Source: Siphonodentalium dalli (Eukaryota; Mollusca; Scaphopoda; Gadilida; Siphonodentaliidae). Taken from it: DNA of 64,000 nt. The stretch lies in the NCBI GenBank assembly GCA_032622095.1, contig CP136066.1, positions 97,051,319 to 97,115,318 of the forward strand, read 5' to 3'. Position numbers and translations under genes: made by a program. The notes beneath the pieces are model-generated. The model had not been told where the DNA came from. It did not search any database and saw nothing but the letters and a program-made list of their open reading frames with translations. The stretch's first letter is position 1; every line of letters begins with the position of its first letter. This document shows, piece by piece, positions 31,801 to 46,800 of this stretch.

Positions 31801-34800
31801 CTGGGAGAGTTATTATACTAGGCACTTGTATCGTCGAGCCGCAGACTGCTTCAATCGGCCTATTTGCAGCTGCGCGGGTCCTGAAACAGAGCTACTGGAG
31901 AGGGTTACTACTGATCTTGGCTGGACATTTCAGTAAGTTCCGCACAATATTGCACACAGCGAGAGCACTTATTTGCTTTCGCAATTCAGAAGACGGGTGT
32001 AATTGCGCCCATAATATAATCATAAGTTGGGTTTTTCTCAAACAAAATGTCATTTTGGGATAGACCTATGTCCAGTTAAACTATCACATGCCCATAATTT
32101 AACTGAGATGGGAAAGGTTCTAAATATAACTTCAAAAAGTTCAATATTGAATCAACTATTACAGTGACTATGAACATTTTGACAAGAGGGATGAGTGCAA
32201 ATTTTAGCACCTGTGAATTAAAAATTTCGAGTGCATCGTGTGCGAGAGCAATCGCCCCCGTCTCCTGGGAAGGACTGATTGCAGTTCTCAGATGGCAAAT
32301 ATTTTTAGCCCTTCCATGACTGGAGCTTCCTGAAATTTAGCAAAAACCCTGTGCCAATGTATTCTCTTATATATCTGAATCTCCCATATGGAGCAGCCCT
32401 GGGAATTAGCCTAGGAAATAGACAAGCAGGTAAAAAGGTAAAAGCAGAAGAAAAATCAGTTTGCCTAGGCAATTCTATTTTCTAGGTAAACTACAGTAAT
32501 GCCCTAAATAATCGACTCCTTAATCACAGCAGAATTATGGGTAATTTTTCAGGATTTAGTCGGAAATATGGCTTGTTGCAATTCATCGGAAAGCTCTCGG
32601 TGAGAGCTTTCCGATGAATGTCAACAAGCCATATTTCCGACTAAATCCTGAAAAATTACCCATAATTCTGCTGTGGTTAAGGAGTCAATTATTTAGGGCA
32701 TTACTGTAAGTTAATTGGTTTACTTAGGGGATAACGGTGTGGTATTTTGTGATTTCAGAAAGGTACAGGGCGAATGTACTGTGGCAAATTTAGTTAATGG
32801 ACGACTGCGGAGCCGGAGCCCATTAACGGGTATTTGCCACAGTATATTCGCCCTGTACCTTTCCGAAATCACAAAACACCACACTATTATCCCCATTCTA
32901 ATGCTCTTCGAACTTAAAGCATTATTTCGACACACTCATGCCTTGTAATTATCGATGAAATGTGCAGACATCGAAAACACTCTGCCAATTCAAGACTTTT
33001 TGTTTTAATTTTAATGCGCTGGATAAAATATAGTTCCTCAATTAGCATCGCTCTTATCGTTAAAAATACTGATAAAGATGAAAAATTGCCACCTCAAATA
33101 GAAATAAATATGCACAACAATTCGTTTCTACATGTACCTGATGACTTTTTCAGATGTTTACCACTTACAAATTGCGGTTTTGATTTTACCGCAAACTTGA
33201 AGTTGAATTGAAACCATGGAAAATGTTTTCTGAATGTACATGTATACAGGGCGAATGTACTGACAGTCAAATTTCTATAAAAGCGATGCCGCTGGTTTGT
33301 TTATATAGCAACGAGCTAGTAACGGAAGTCGGTACACCGGGCGCCTACTCTATACATCTACTCCGTAACGTCGTTGGCATGTACTGTGTAATGGTGACGT
33401 CATGTAGAGAAACGGAACAGTGAGCTGATCTGGATTGGGCATGGACGAGATTATGAATTCAGCTGACGGCAATATTGGCGCGCAGGAATATCTAACATTG
33501 AAGCGGTGAAACGGACTATACATTGTGACAGGTTATCGATGAATAACCCCCCGCAAATATGTGATGTTTCTGGGGGTATATTGGCTTAAGTGCATTAGAA
33601 TAAAATTTCGTTGTGTAAATCAGAAATATAACCTATTTAGCTAAATTGAATTCCTCTTTTTACATAAATTTTACATAGAATAGTATGGATCCATGGTAGA
33701 TGGGTATTAATTATAGGGGAACTGTATGGGAGATCTATGGTTGGAGAATTGATTAAGAATTTGGGGGACAGTAATTTGAGTGAATTAGATTTAGCTTGCA
33801 GTATTGATAAATGTATTATCTATAATTTCTTTGATAACTAATCATAATAAGATACAGGAATGCTCTAAGTAATCGACTTCTTAACCACAGCAGAATTATG
33901 GGTAACGTTTCAGGATTTAGTCGGAAATATGGCTTGTTGCCATTCATCGGAAAGCTCTCGAGGAGAGCTTTCCGATGAATGGCAACAAGCCATATTTCCG
34001 ACTAAATCCTGAAAAGTTACCCATAATTCTGTTGTGGTTAGGGAGTCGATTAATTAGAGCATTACTCTCGAGTTCCGAATAATAGTACAGGTGGGAATAA
34101 TAGTACAGGCGGGAAAATATTGAAAAATTAAATAATAGTACAGGGCGGAATAGTAGTACAGGCGGGAATTTTTTGGAATTTCCGTATGTGATGTCCCAAA
34201 GTCACAAATGAAAATTTAAAATGTTCCACCCAGTACTATTATTCGATCGAGTACTATTATTAGTATCAGTCTTTGAATTTACATTATAGGATACTAGTAC
34301 ACAACATATATGTATAATATAGACATTATAAATTACCAATTTACCACAATAAAAGTGCGTTCCGTGAAATCTTAAAGGGAAAAACTGAATATTTATTTTT
34401 GCAACCATTTAATACACAATGTGACATTACTAGTAAATGTATATGGTGTGTGTCAAGTATGTTGTTGTATCATTGAGTTGGTTGATTTATACATATTTTA
34501 TTTGGGGCGTGGCAAATAATTGTATTATACTACAAACATGTTGTTGAAGAACTTTTTTCAATACATAACTCTGTCTCATAACATTGAACTGACAACAATA
34601 CTACTAGTAGTTAGTATAAATGCAACCAATGTAATAGGCAATATTAGACTAGTAGTGAGCTACAAAACAAATTTGTATGTGAAACTTCGCGAACCAGCAT
34701 GAATAACGTCTGGTTGATTTAAAACTTTCACAATGTTTAAACATTGCACAGAGAAAACACCTGCTGGTTAAAACATGGTGTCCTTGAAGTCTGTTGATAA

Positions 34801-37800
34801 ACGATACAGATTTCCCAATCGGAGGTCAGGGGCTACCAACGGGTGACTTAGTATTTATATGCACTGTGCGCCGCTAATAAATGCGGTTTGACTACTCATT
34901 TTCGCCAGATACGCAACAAAATAATGTATCATCCCGATTAGTAGGCCTAATATATAACAATTTACCACAATTAAAAACCACCAGGCTTCCACAATTCATC
35001 GACCCCCACATCGAACCCAATCTAACCCAGCGACTCTATAAATAACACGCGCGTCATACCAAGACTCGCCCACTTTTCCGATAAAATGTGGACACAGGAG
35101 TTTTTACATGCATGTATATAATTCGTATGAACTCAAATGATCATTATTTTGTTACCGGTACCTGATTACTATAATCCAATGCTAATATTTGGGTAACCCA
35201 CCAAGCGGAAGAGTTTCTATAAATGAGACAAGATCGAGAATGGACTCGCTCATTTTCCGATCAAGGCGGGGGGGCACAGGATGTTTACTCCACGTGGTTT
35301 TGCGTTGTTCAAACATTTGACTTACCAGTGTTATTGTTTATCCAAAATTGGCGACAATCTTCTTTCATTGTTTCAATATGAAACGGAGAATTGACGATCT
35401 GTTCACATATTTCAATGTGCAATGTGTCGAAAATTAAATAAGAGTACAGGGGCGAATAAAGCAAGTACAGGTGGGAATTTTATCGCGAAAATAATAAGCG
35501 TACATATACGATTATTCTGAACTCGGGAGTACTGTAGCAAACCCAGGTGGTGCTGTAACGTTATTATTGATTTGAAATATTGTTGAAAAATTGACTAGGC
35601 AAAATCAGTTTTTGCCTAGGCCGATTTCTCCCACGTAGGCTAAAATATTTCCTAGGCATCTTCTCCTCAATTCCCAGGGCTGGGTAGCCTTGCATATGTA
35701 AGAGAATACATTGCCATTGGCCTAACATTATTTACCTTGAACTTATATGCCAGCGCATTCTCTAATATATGTGAGGCTCCCTATGGATTACATAAAACAA
35801 TAAATGACTACCTCACCAGCATGTGAAATGAAGCCGGCAGTTGTTAGTACAATGGTTGCATGATGTCCTTTCGGTGCCGGAATACCTGGGTGTTCGATTT
35901 CTCAATAATGTCTATTCAAAGATGTCATAAACCTGCTATTGTAGGACCTGTTGATGTGGATATCTGATTCACTGTGTATAAATGCATGGGATGTTTTCTT
36001 TGCTGATCGGGGCTGATTGGGTGGTTGCCGAGTGTTTTGATAGCGTAATGGCTTAAGAATTTCTTATTATTTTACCTATATGCATGCCCTTGACCAATTA
36101 TCTGAATATACATATAGAGAATAGTATACTGGTAAGTAAAAAAGTATGAAACATATGCTTACCCTATCAATCAAGAGTATCAATTTTATATTTTTAACTC
36201 ATTTGATACTGTTTATGGAGAGGGTGATAATTATACTGTGCACAATGGTCTGTGTGGTCATCACCTCATTCCCAAACTTCAATGGGATACCACCCAGCCC
36301 TCTTAATTCAGATTGTTTGGCTTCGGCAATCCGCTACAGCAACAGTATGCCGTGGCCCAGTTTGCTTCAGCAAATTGCCTTGGCAATGATGATTGCCGTA
36401 GCCAATTATGAAGGCTGTACCACCTGTCACGAGAGACCACTTTGATTGGACAATAGGTGGGGTATCTCAACACAGATTTTACTGTATGTCCAAACAGAAT
36501 ACACTCTGGTAGAGTGATCAACTAGAAAGGAGAATAATCTTGTTCAAAGTATTTATTTTTTACAAATATTATAACCAAATTGACAACACACATGGTCATT
36601 CTTATACTGTAATGCCCTAAGTAATCGACTCCTTAACCTCAGCAGAATTATGGGTAATTTTTCAGGATTTAGTCAGAAATATGGCTTGTTGACGTTCATC
36701 GGAAAGCTCTCAGCTCCAAATACATGTCAAGTTCGAATTTGGGTTTGGTCCGCCTATTTTTGCCAGAGTTATGGTCCTTGTCGACTTAAAATTTCCAATT
36801 ATTTTGGTTTCTGTATACTTTATGTTTAGTTATCTGATTGTTTTTAAATTCAACTGAATCTCCTTGATATCTGGTACGTGGTTCAAATTTCAAATGCCAA
36901 GTTTGAATTTGGTCACGGTCCGATGAATTTTGACAAAGTTAAAAAAAAGCTATCCTTACTAAAAAGCCACCTTTTCAGGGGACACGTGGTCGGCGACCTT
37001 TTATATAAACAGATAATATCTGATTATGTATTACAATGTTTCTCTGTAGATTCACAGGAGGGAAGAAGAAAGTGATGAATTTCGGCTCTTATAACTACCT
37101 GGGCTATGGTAGTGAAATAGGTGATATCGCAGCTAGCGTGGCTGACACAACCAGAGAGTATGGATGTGGGACATGCAGTACCGCTCAACAGCGCGGTTTG
37201 TATTTTTCATGTCTTAGTTAACATCCACTTGCTATACTCCACATAACAAGATTATGGGGGAGTATATATGAATCAGATTGTCCATCCATCGTGGTGGTGT
37301 TCATGAGTCCATGGACGCAACTTTGTACTAGCTTCTTTTTCTACATTTTCAGTAATTTTTTTAAAATTTTAAATCTTAGACTGTGTTGGAATTTGAACAA
37401 TATATGTTACTTGCAATTGTTGTGGTACTTAAATTTTTTTTCTTCAAATTATTAATTTTCTATTAAAATGTACTGGTATATGATTATAAGAAATGTCTTG
37501 CAGATCGATTGGGGTCCTTGGTTTTGACCGGCAGAGTAATTCTCTGCCGGTCAAATCAAATGACCCCAATCGATCTGCAAGTCAATTCTGATATAATCAA
37601 GTCTGTAAAAATCAGACCTAAATACATAGTACTGAGTTTCATTACTTGTCAGTGAGTTTCTATTTCTGAACCATGGGATTCCGTGTCATTAGCACCAATC
37701 AGATTTCACACTGATATGACAGTGTCCAATCAAAACGATTAACATTACTCAGTGCGACATATTTTGAGAGAAGACTTACGGCATCTCAAAAATGACAAGT

Positions 37801-40800
37801 TGGCTAAAGTGATATAGTCTCAGTATATCGTCGTGGGCTTCCCAAATGTCATACAGGTCTGCAGTGCTAATTGCTCTGCAGGTTCGACATTTTAGGAGAC
37901 CACCGATGATATGTCAGTACATAAATTATAAAATTTGTTTAGAAAGTCTGAAGTGTACAAAGTTAACTTGATACCAGTATATACCCCTCTCCTATCTTTC
38001 TTGGAATGAGAGCAGGGAGTGAAGGACGCAATGAGGGAGTGGAGGATGCAATGGAGGGCAAGGGGACATAGCTATCAAAAGGGCAGTTTTCCATATGTAA
38101 ATTATTGTACTGACATCAGGCAAGGGCGAGGACCATGCTGGAGCCCCTCCATACCCACTGTGCCTCCACCCCTGAATGAGAGGGGTTATAAAGTTACATT
38201 GCCCCTGTTTAGTGTTCAAGGATAAAACTAGCTTGTCAAGTGTCAATAACAGCCACACATTGCTGTAAAGTGATAACCTTCACCAGTGTCCACACTGGCC
38301 CAGAAATTCCTTTAGCCATTCATTTAGACAAATGCCATTTTTTTAGCCACTTTGCATTTGCTTTAGCCACTTATTTTGGAACATATTTTGAGATAAATTG
38401 AATTTCCAATCTTCTTTGAACAAACGTTTTGGTGAATGTAACAAGACTGATTTTTGTGGAGTATTTTTCGTGCTGATAATTTCAATAGGTTTCATTTGTG
38501 CTACAGTCAACATAAAAAACAACAGACACAGTCACAGAATTGCCAAAGAAATCAGCCATCGTTTTGACTTTCTGTGGATGGTCACTGAAATCTAGCTTTC
38601 TCTTACGATTCATTTTGGAAATGTGATTTGCAATGAAAACCTCGGGTACTTAACCCTTTACCCAACAGAAGGGCACTGTGCCAATGCATTCTCTTATATA
38701 TGCGAGTCGACCATAGGTCGCCTTGTATATATAAGAGAATGCATTGGCTTAACACATTAAAAATTATAAAATTGTTAAAGAATGTAAGAAAAAATGGTAA
38801 AAAGTGTTTAAAAAAGTTTTTTTTTAGGCCAATGCATTCTCTTATATATGCGAGGCGACCTATGGTCGACTCGCATATATAAGAGAATGCATTGGCACAG
38901 GGTATAACTATAACCATCACAATGTGGTCAATGAGCCGGTTCCAATGATATCCATATTTGTATGGTTTTATTGAGACAGACCCAAGATAATTTAGGCTGT
39001 TGAAGCTTTATTTGGCCGGTTTGTTGGGTAAAGGGTTAAAGCATCATTCGCTGATCCCAACTCACAAGTTGTTTTTATTACAACACAAAGCGTTTGCCAT
39101 TGACACAATATGAAATCAACACCAATGCACGCCTATTAGTAATTGCTCCAAGCACATCGGGTCTTATAACATACACAAGGTGCCGACGCTTTTGTTGTGC
39201 GGATGTTAGCTGCGTGTGATGTAATTGACCGAGTACTAAGCTGGCGTGTTTATAATCGCCTCGATGTCTGGACACAATTGGGAGGAAATTATTTTAGCCA
39301 TTTTTTTTGCCATATGGTCATTTTTTTTCGCCATTTACAGTTTATTTTCGCAATGGCTAAAATGGCTACTGCCAGCGTGAACACTGACCTTCACTTACAT
39401 CACATGCTTTAGATGTAGGTATCAGTTTTCACTGTACACAACACAAGTACTATTAGCACTAATGATAACTGTAGGACACTGCTACATGCTTATCTATATT
39501 GTTAGTATACTCCACTTATGGACTGCTGTAATCCCAACAGAGAAAAATAAGCTCTGCAGGTTCGACATTTTAGAAGCCCACTGATGATGTTAGTATGACT
39601 CTGAATGTTTGCTTACCCAGAGTGGTAGTGATTGTACTCAAGCCTTGAAATAGTGTGTCTGTAATTTGCTGACACTATCATGCACTATGGAAAGGGAGAA
39701 AGTAACTTAAAACAATGTTAATTTGAGACTATAGATACTACCCAGAAGATGAGGCCCAAGCAGAATGAGGTCCCAGAAATGAATTTAGTGATGCCAGCCC
39801 GCTGTGTGGGTAGCGTCACTAAATTCACCCTCTGGGGACCTCATTCTGCATATGACAGACACTATTTCAAGACTCTTTTTTTTTGTTGGAAATTTCCTAA
39901 AAATTTTGTTTCCGGATGATAACTTTGGTAAGTCTGAACTGAATCAGAGTTATGGCCCTTTATTGGAATTACCATGGGAGTATTTTGCCAGGCCCTAGCA
40001 ATGATCTTGTTTGTTTATCTAGAGGGCTGTTCTGGAAATATGAGCAGACAACAGACAGATTAACAGATAATACAAGTGCAGATGGATTCCTATTAATTAG
40101 TGGGAATTCTTCAGATAATAAATTCAACAAATGGCCTATGGCCAGTTGTTGAATGTATTGTCTTAATATTCCCTAAGGAAAACTACTCAATGAGTATTTA
40201 ACCCTTTGAGTGCCAGGGGACGATATTATCGGCCCTAAACCTACACAATAAGTCTGTTAAAGAATATAATAAAATATATTAAAATTGTAAAAAATTGTAA
40301 AAAAAAATTAAGCCAATGCATTCTCTTATATATGCGAGGCGACCTATGGTCGACATCGCATATATAAGAGAATGCATTGGCACAGGGTATATGGGTTGAT
40401 ACAAAAATCGACCTGGCACTCAAAGGGTTAAATACTTTCAATTGATGTGTATTTAATAAAGAAAGGGTTAATTAATACTTTCAGGTAGCTTGGATCTTCA
40501 CCAGCAGTTGAACGAAGAAGTAGCAAGATTTCTAGGTGTAGAAGCTGCTATCACATATCCCATGGGGTTTGCAACAAACTCTATGGGTATGCCTTCAATA
40601 ATTGGGAAGGTTCGTATATATAGAGGGTAGATGTATATTGCATTAGGCTTAAATTAGAACAGAGTTATCATTTGTGATATGTTTTTTCTTTGAATTAATC
40701 TTACTGTTACCTATATAGAGATATTTGTACCACGATCAGGCATTTTACTATAGTCTATATGTGAACATCGGTAGGATAAGGAACTACAGACAGTTTGTTC

Positions 40801-43800
40801 TTTCGCGACCTTACCACAGAGGTTAGCCATATTAAGTGATGGTGAGTGATGATATGCTCTCATTTTCGGCAATTCAAATCCAGTTGACACCAATTCACAG
40901 TTGATTAAAATTCCTACACCATGCACATGAACTGGAGCTAGTTACATGTATGTGAGGGTTTCATACGGGAGTAAATGTATGGGCTCTCGTCACGTTTTAT
41001 GGCATTACAAATGTTTATAAATGATTGTGGTATAAACAAAATATATGGATAGTATGTCTGGAAAACAAATTTACATCACTCTTGAGATTGCCGGTTTAGC
41101 CCACGAGCCAAGGCTCATGGCTTGTAGACCGGAAATCTTACTCATGGTGTAAATTTGTATCTCCGGCAAAGATATCTTGGATACTGAATGAACTAATGGT
41201 TATTTATTTCTTGCTTGCAAGATTATAGAAGAAAAAATAAAAAATCGGTACGAAGTACCTAAAGTACGCGCCTCTTAGAATAATTCGGGTTCTCGTCGGG
41301 ATTTTCAAACATGTACCGGTTGAAATACGGTGTTGACTCATAAACTGCTCCAGTTTGGAGTTGTCACTTTGACTGAAAATTCCTATCAAAACAATTTGGC
41401 AAGAATATTGTACAATATTTCTACTCAGGGATGCCAGATAAACTAGCCAATGTGAGGCTTGTCTCTACATTGATTAAAGTATTAAATTCTTTTACGAAGA
41501 CCACTTCGTAAATATTATTTTCCCTATGACATGGCACCTTCTTCTGCTTCCTCCATACAGCCTGAGGGCTTGGAGTTAGTTGGTGGTCATGCCTCCTCTA
41601 CTTTAGTTGCGGCCTCCACAGCCTCAGCTGAGAAGGGCAGCGTTGGATGTTCAGTGGCAGCTTCCTCTGGTCCTGCCTCAGGCGTGTCCGGGTTCTTTCC
41701 TTTTACTTGCCATAGCTACCATTCCAGGGGATTTCACTGCACGGGTTCCGACCTGTCCTCCATTCGTCAAGTCTTTTACGGTTTCCGTCCCTCCTGGTCC
41801 TGGGGCGGGCCAGTATCCCGGCTATTCTCCTGCGTTTGTGCCACCTCCCCGCAGTGTGGCCTTGGCCTTATGGTTCCTGACCTTCTTCGGCTACCCAGCC
41901 CAGAACCTTTCCAGGCTTCTATCTTAAATCCCGAGGCACCGGAATTTGTTCCTCATCACACCAGGCAACCTAGTTGGGATGCTTGCCCCTTTTCTCCATC
42001 TCCTGGACGGATGGTGCCAATTGGAGATGAGGACGTGCTGTCACTATATCCCCTGGATTCGGAAGCGTTTGATGCGTGTCCGAGTTCGCCGTGTCCATCC
42101 GAAAGTGCCTTCCAAGAGGGTAGTTTCGGATGGGTCATTCCTTCGATTTTTGGCTAACATTTGGGCACCATTCTTTGCATGCATTACCAGCACAGTACTA
42201 ACAGTGCCCCGGAAAACAGGCACACTACCGCATTGTTGTGGTTCATTTAAAACGGGGTCTGGCCATACATATATCTCTTTCTCGCTACAACTGAGCTAAA
42301 ATATCACCAACATGGACCCTCTTTGATAATTATTATATAATTTCTCAACAACTTCCACAACTGCGCTAGTAAACTTCGAACGTGACACGCGATCATCCAA
42401 AATACCCCACAATCGAAGGACTGGATGGGGCCTCCGTATCATGACGAAACAACAACGTGTGGCGCCTTTTTCTGCAAACTCGGTACAGGAGTAGGTTGGT
42501 GGTCATGCCTCATCTATTCGTAGTCGCGGTCTCCACAGCCTCCGCAGTGAAGAGCAGCAGTGGATGTTCTGCGGCAGCTACTGTTGGTCCTGCCTCGATC
42601 AATCCGGGTTCATTCTATCGTGGCCCATACAGGTTTTCAGCACCTTTTCTTGCCATGGCTACACCATTGTTACCTGTCGCTGACAGGTCGTGATCATAAA
42701 ACGGATTTTTTTGTACAAAATTACCTCCGTTATTTGTACTAGCCTAACAATGAACCGGCTGCAACCATTGCAGGCCCTGCCCTAGTAGGAGCCGATCCTG
42801 TGCTCGTCACAGGTATGCCAAACGCTGACTTGCATGACTTGAGGTGTGTGCAAGCAACCATGCTCGGGGGTCAGACCCTGGCATGTGATTTATACAGTGT
42901 ACCACCCTCGATTGCATTGGTGTGGAATCTCACAGTAAACCACTGAGTACTCACCTCACTGTATTGTCAGTGATGAACAATTGATACAAGCTAACATGGA
43001 GGTCCCCACGATACAGTCATGTCGCCCATTTCCATCTTTTCCCCGAAAAGACCTCCTGCTTCCTCCATCAACATGGCATTGGTTACTGGACATGCCTCCT
43101 CCTTATCGGTCGCGGCCTCCTCCGCAGAGAAGTGCAGCACTGGATGTTCTGCAGCAGTTACCACTGATCCTGCCTCAGTCCGTCCGGGTTTATTCTATCG
43201 TGGAATATACCGGTATCTCCGTCAAAGGTATCTTGCCCACTGAACTATATGGTATATATCCCAAGTAGGAGGGGTTAACTCTCCGAGTTGAAAAAACGGT
43301 ACGAAAATTCTATGGTACATATCCTCTGTCATGTTCATGACACGTGTAATCACGTGATTTCTGACACGTTCGCCATATTTTTTATCCCTCCTGCCTGGAA
43401 GGACGTCTACTCCTACGAAGCTAAGTTGCAGTTTTTTGTACAGCAAAAACAGTTTTGTTTTTGTATTATACAAACAACAATATTTCTTTGCTTATAGTTG
43501 AAAATTATGTACAATTCACATAAAGATTACGCGGTTTGTTCCGAATATAATATCGCAATCGGATGACTCGTTTCGTTTTAACCGACTTTGTCTTCCATAA
43601 TTTTAATCGGTCAATGATTTAATATCCGTTGTCTATGCAGACAATATGCAGTGTTTCTGGCCTATTAAAGGCAGAACATTCGAGGCACCATTGGATATGA
43701 CTAAAGACGCTGATCGTTTTCTTTATAACAAAACTATGGCATACAGGTGACGTGTTATTTAAGTTACCACGTGCGTTGACGGTGGTTAAAGGTATCACGA

Positions 43801-46800
43801 AATTAGGTGACTTACTTTCGAGTTCGTTTTTTCGTTTGACGGCTATCTTTATACGTTGACAATCATCGTCTGGTGTACAACTGACGGAAAACGCTTGTGA
43901 AAATAGGCTGATAGGATTGTAAAATCACGAATGTCAATTTGAACCTTTTTCACCCTGGATGATTAACAATGGGGCCGTTACTGCCTTGGTTGCCACAGGC
44001 ATGGTAACATAACACAACAGGTGTATTTGTGATTGTTCGCAATCACATTAATTACTTTCACAGGACTGCTAATCGAGGTAAGACCAGGTTCATGAATCGC
44101 CTTCCCCGTAGCTCCCCTTGAAGTCGCTTCCCTCGTTTTGAGGTCCCAAGAGTAGAGAACGAAAGTCGATATATAGGGTTCCTCTAATTGGCGTAATTAG
44201 CACTCGGAGCGATAGTCACACCACACAGGACGCGGGTTGGGGCTACCCATTGAACCCGTAGCTCCCACGAGTTGCTTCCCCTAGGACACTGACGCTTGCC
44301 GATATATCGTGTTCCTCTAATTGGCGTAATTAGCACTCTGGGCGATAGTCACACCAAACAGGGTGCGGGTTGGGGCTACCCATCGAACCCATTAGTCACA
44401 GTTGGTGTGCTCCCTGGACTATCGAACGGGACGTCAATCTGCTTTCTCGGGTTGGCGTGCCCAGGACGGCTGTGATTCAGCTCTACTAACACTCGACACA
44501 CGCCGTCCATCGCTACAAGTTGTCATCTCGGGGTCAGCGCGGCTGAGGGATACACCCTGACCATGCTCTCCGGTGCCTTATGATAATAGTGTGTGGGAAT
44601 TTGGGCTAAAAAGGAGACATTTTCTCTAAAAAATTATTACGTTTACGCTATTATTTGGCACCTGAAAGTTTATCCTCCATGCCTTCTGCCCCAGCTGGGC
44701 TTGGAATGGGATCACAGTTCACAGGCTTGTTTCCTCCTTATTATAAGCCACCACCTCCGGGGGCTTGGCAGACAGGTTACTGGCCGCATTCTGGCCAACA
44801 GCTGCCAGTAACTTCGGGTTTGATTTTAAATGAAAACCAAAGATCTTATTCCCTGACGCCATTATAGCAGGAAGCTTGCTTGGGAACTGGTACCTACTAA
44901 CCTCCCATCGCCAGTTCGGTCGGTTGGATATCGGGATCGGTCGAGCTGCTGCTCCATCCCGAGATGTACAGGCTCTGGACATTCCTCCGGGGTCCCCAAT
45001 GACCAGACCTCACATGCAATTAGAAATGAAGCTTGTCGTGGTGTATTGTGCTGTTAACACCCCATCGCCGGCTTCGACGGATGGAGATCGGGACCAGATC
45101 GAGCAGTCGCTCCAGCACGAGGTGAAAGGGCTTTCGACATTCCTTTCGGGTCACCTTTACATGCGCTTACGAGGGAGCTCAGTTAGTTGTTCAGTGTTCT
45201 CTGATGCAGCCAAACGCAGGAAGAAAATTAATGTCGAATTTTGATTAGCAAATAATCTCAGATTGACATGATTTGATAGCATTGTTCTACAATCATTTAC
45301 AATTTAACAGAACATTAGAGTGCTTTCCCTTGTTTCGAGGGTTCCAAGGAAGAGATAGAAACCTTTACGACCAGGACACTGTCACTTGTCGATGTATAGT
45401 GTTCCCTTCATTGGCGTAATTAGCGCTCAGGACGATAGTCCCACCAAACAGGTCGCGGGTTGGGGCTACCCATCGAACCCATTGGCTGCATTTGGTGGGC
45501 TTTCTGGACTATCGACAGGGACTCCAAGTCGGATACTTGGGACGACGGTTGGCATACCCTGGGACAGTCAAATGAGGAAACAGGATCCAAGTTGCATGGC
45601 TTTTGTTCGCATTTGGGTAGCAACTTGCCCTGTGATGCCGGTCAATTTGTACCCTGCCCTAATGTCATCAGAGCTGGGTGGTTATGCCATCGGACTGCAC
45701 ACTTGACGACCTGGGTTCGACCATCCTGAGAGGTATTCAACCATTTTACTGTTCTCGGTTTGGGATGTGTTCAACTTCTTGCTTTATAAGTTGTTGCTTC
45801 TTTCCATGTTCCATCCAGCTCTTTCGTGGTCACGGGCTTTGCTGGAGAATGTCTATAGTCATTCATATCACTAGATTAGTATATGACTCTCACCCTTTCA
45901 TTTTCCTGACTTTTAAGACGTGTTCTGGACTGGTTCGGGTGCTCGAAAGGGTAAATATTTACATCTCGAATTGGAACGCAAGAATCAGAGATAAACAAGC
46001 ATACATGCTTTATCTCCGACCTCGCTGTGTTTCCCTAATAGATACGAATGACATTGGGTGCGTTGGAACTGTGGATTAACTGAGTCGGATTAATTCTTCG
46101 TTTCTGTTTGCTCATCCGTTTCATCTCACTTTAATAAGGACACCACCTACAGGTATGGTTGCCCAATAACCAGATATAGGGTTTATCCTCTCAATATGGT
46201 TGTATATTTTAGGTGGGTGCATTTGCATACCTTTTGTCTTCAGGTTGCTTTCAGTTCTAACTCAACATGGATTTCACTTTTGTTGTCCAGTCATACATAG
46301 ATGAGTCCATTATCCATGGTTCGACATATGCTCAATTTCAGAACGCTGTTGACATGAGGTCTAGTTCAGCACCCCGCTCAGGCTTAATGGGCAACACGGC
46401 GTATTAGCGTGGAAAAGAAGAACGAAATGGCTTCTGTGATATCGGCCTTTGCTTCTAATATGTCATTCTTCTTATGGGCTCGGTTGTCGGTTCATAATGG
46501 TTTTGTTTTCCCTGATAGTGCTTGATTCGCCTAGTGCTCATTTAATATACTAAGCCAGGTCCTTTGCTGACCTCAGCGATTGCCAATGCGGGATAATGTT
46601 GCACCTAAGGGGCAGCATATGAATCGTGTTGGGCACACTTCATAAAGCCGGAAGAAGATTCTTGCCAGATGCCTCTCCTCGTGCGAGATTCACTAGCATT
46701 GGGTGTCGGATGCCAGATCATATGATCGGCCCTCTCGATTCGCACTTCGGGCGATGGTTGTCTCCGGAACAGGGTCCCATTGGAGGGGCACCCCATCCAT

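Larger units (their letters stand above)
32394..35682. mobile_element. Element E5 with CAGCCCTGGGAATT ends
   Basis: The left end is CAGCCCTGGGAATTAGCCTA and the right end is TCAATTCCCAGGGCTG, inverted. CCTAGG words recur near both ends (GCCTAGGAAATAG, TTGCCTAGGCAATTC on the left; TTTTGCCTAGGCC, TTTCCTAGGCATC on the right). CAG-starting TIRs fit hAT, but no clear 8-bp target duplication is visible. It holds two palindromic MITEs, a long hairpin and E4; without them it is about 1.4 kb. No transposase was seen. Confidence 0.6.
32305..35800. mobile_element. TTAA-family hairpin remnant split by a larger insertion
   Basis: The left piece (32305-32393) reads CCCTTCCATGACTGGAGCTT, then CCCTGTGCCAATGTATTCTC and TTATATATCTGAATCTCCC. 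The right piece (35683-35800) has the inverted arm GCATATGTAAGAGAATACAT and CTAATATATGTGAGGCTCCC. Together they form the hairpin of the family seen intact at 40198-40431. The intervening 3.3 kb is element E5. Confidence 0.65.

Noticed and set aside
32394-35682. hAT assignment of E5 as firm
   Set aside because: The CAG start and inverted ends fit, but the 8-bp flanks (ATATGGAG and GGTAGCCT) do not match, so the superfamily is left open.
41531-42157. The longest ORF (208 codons) as a host gene
   Set aside because: Its repeated blocks recur broken at about 42555 and 43125, a second frame carries a better protein-like stretch, and it lies inside the inverted-repeat retroelement composite. Kept only as a decayed gag-like region.
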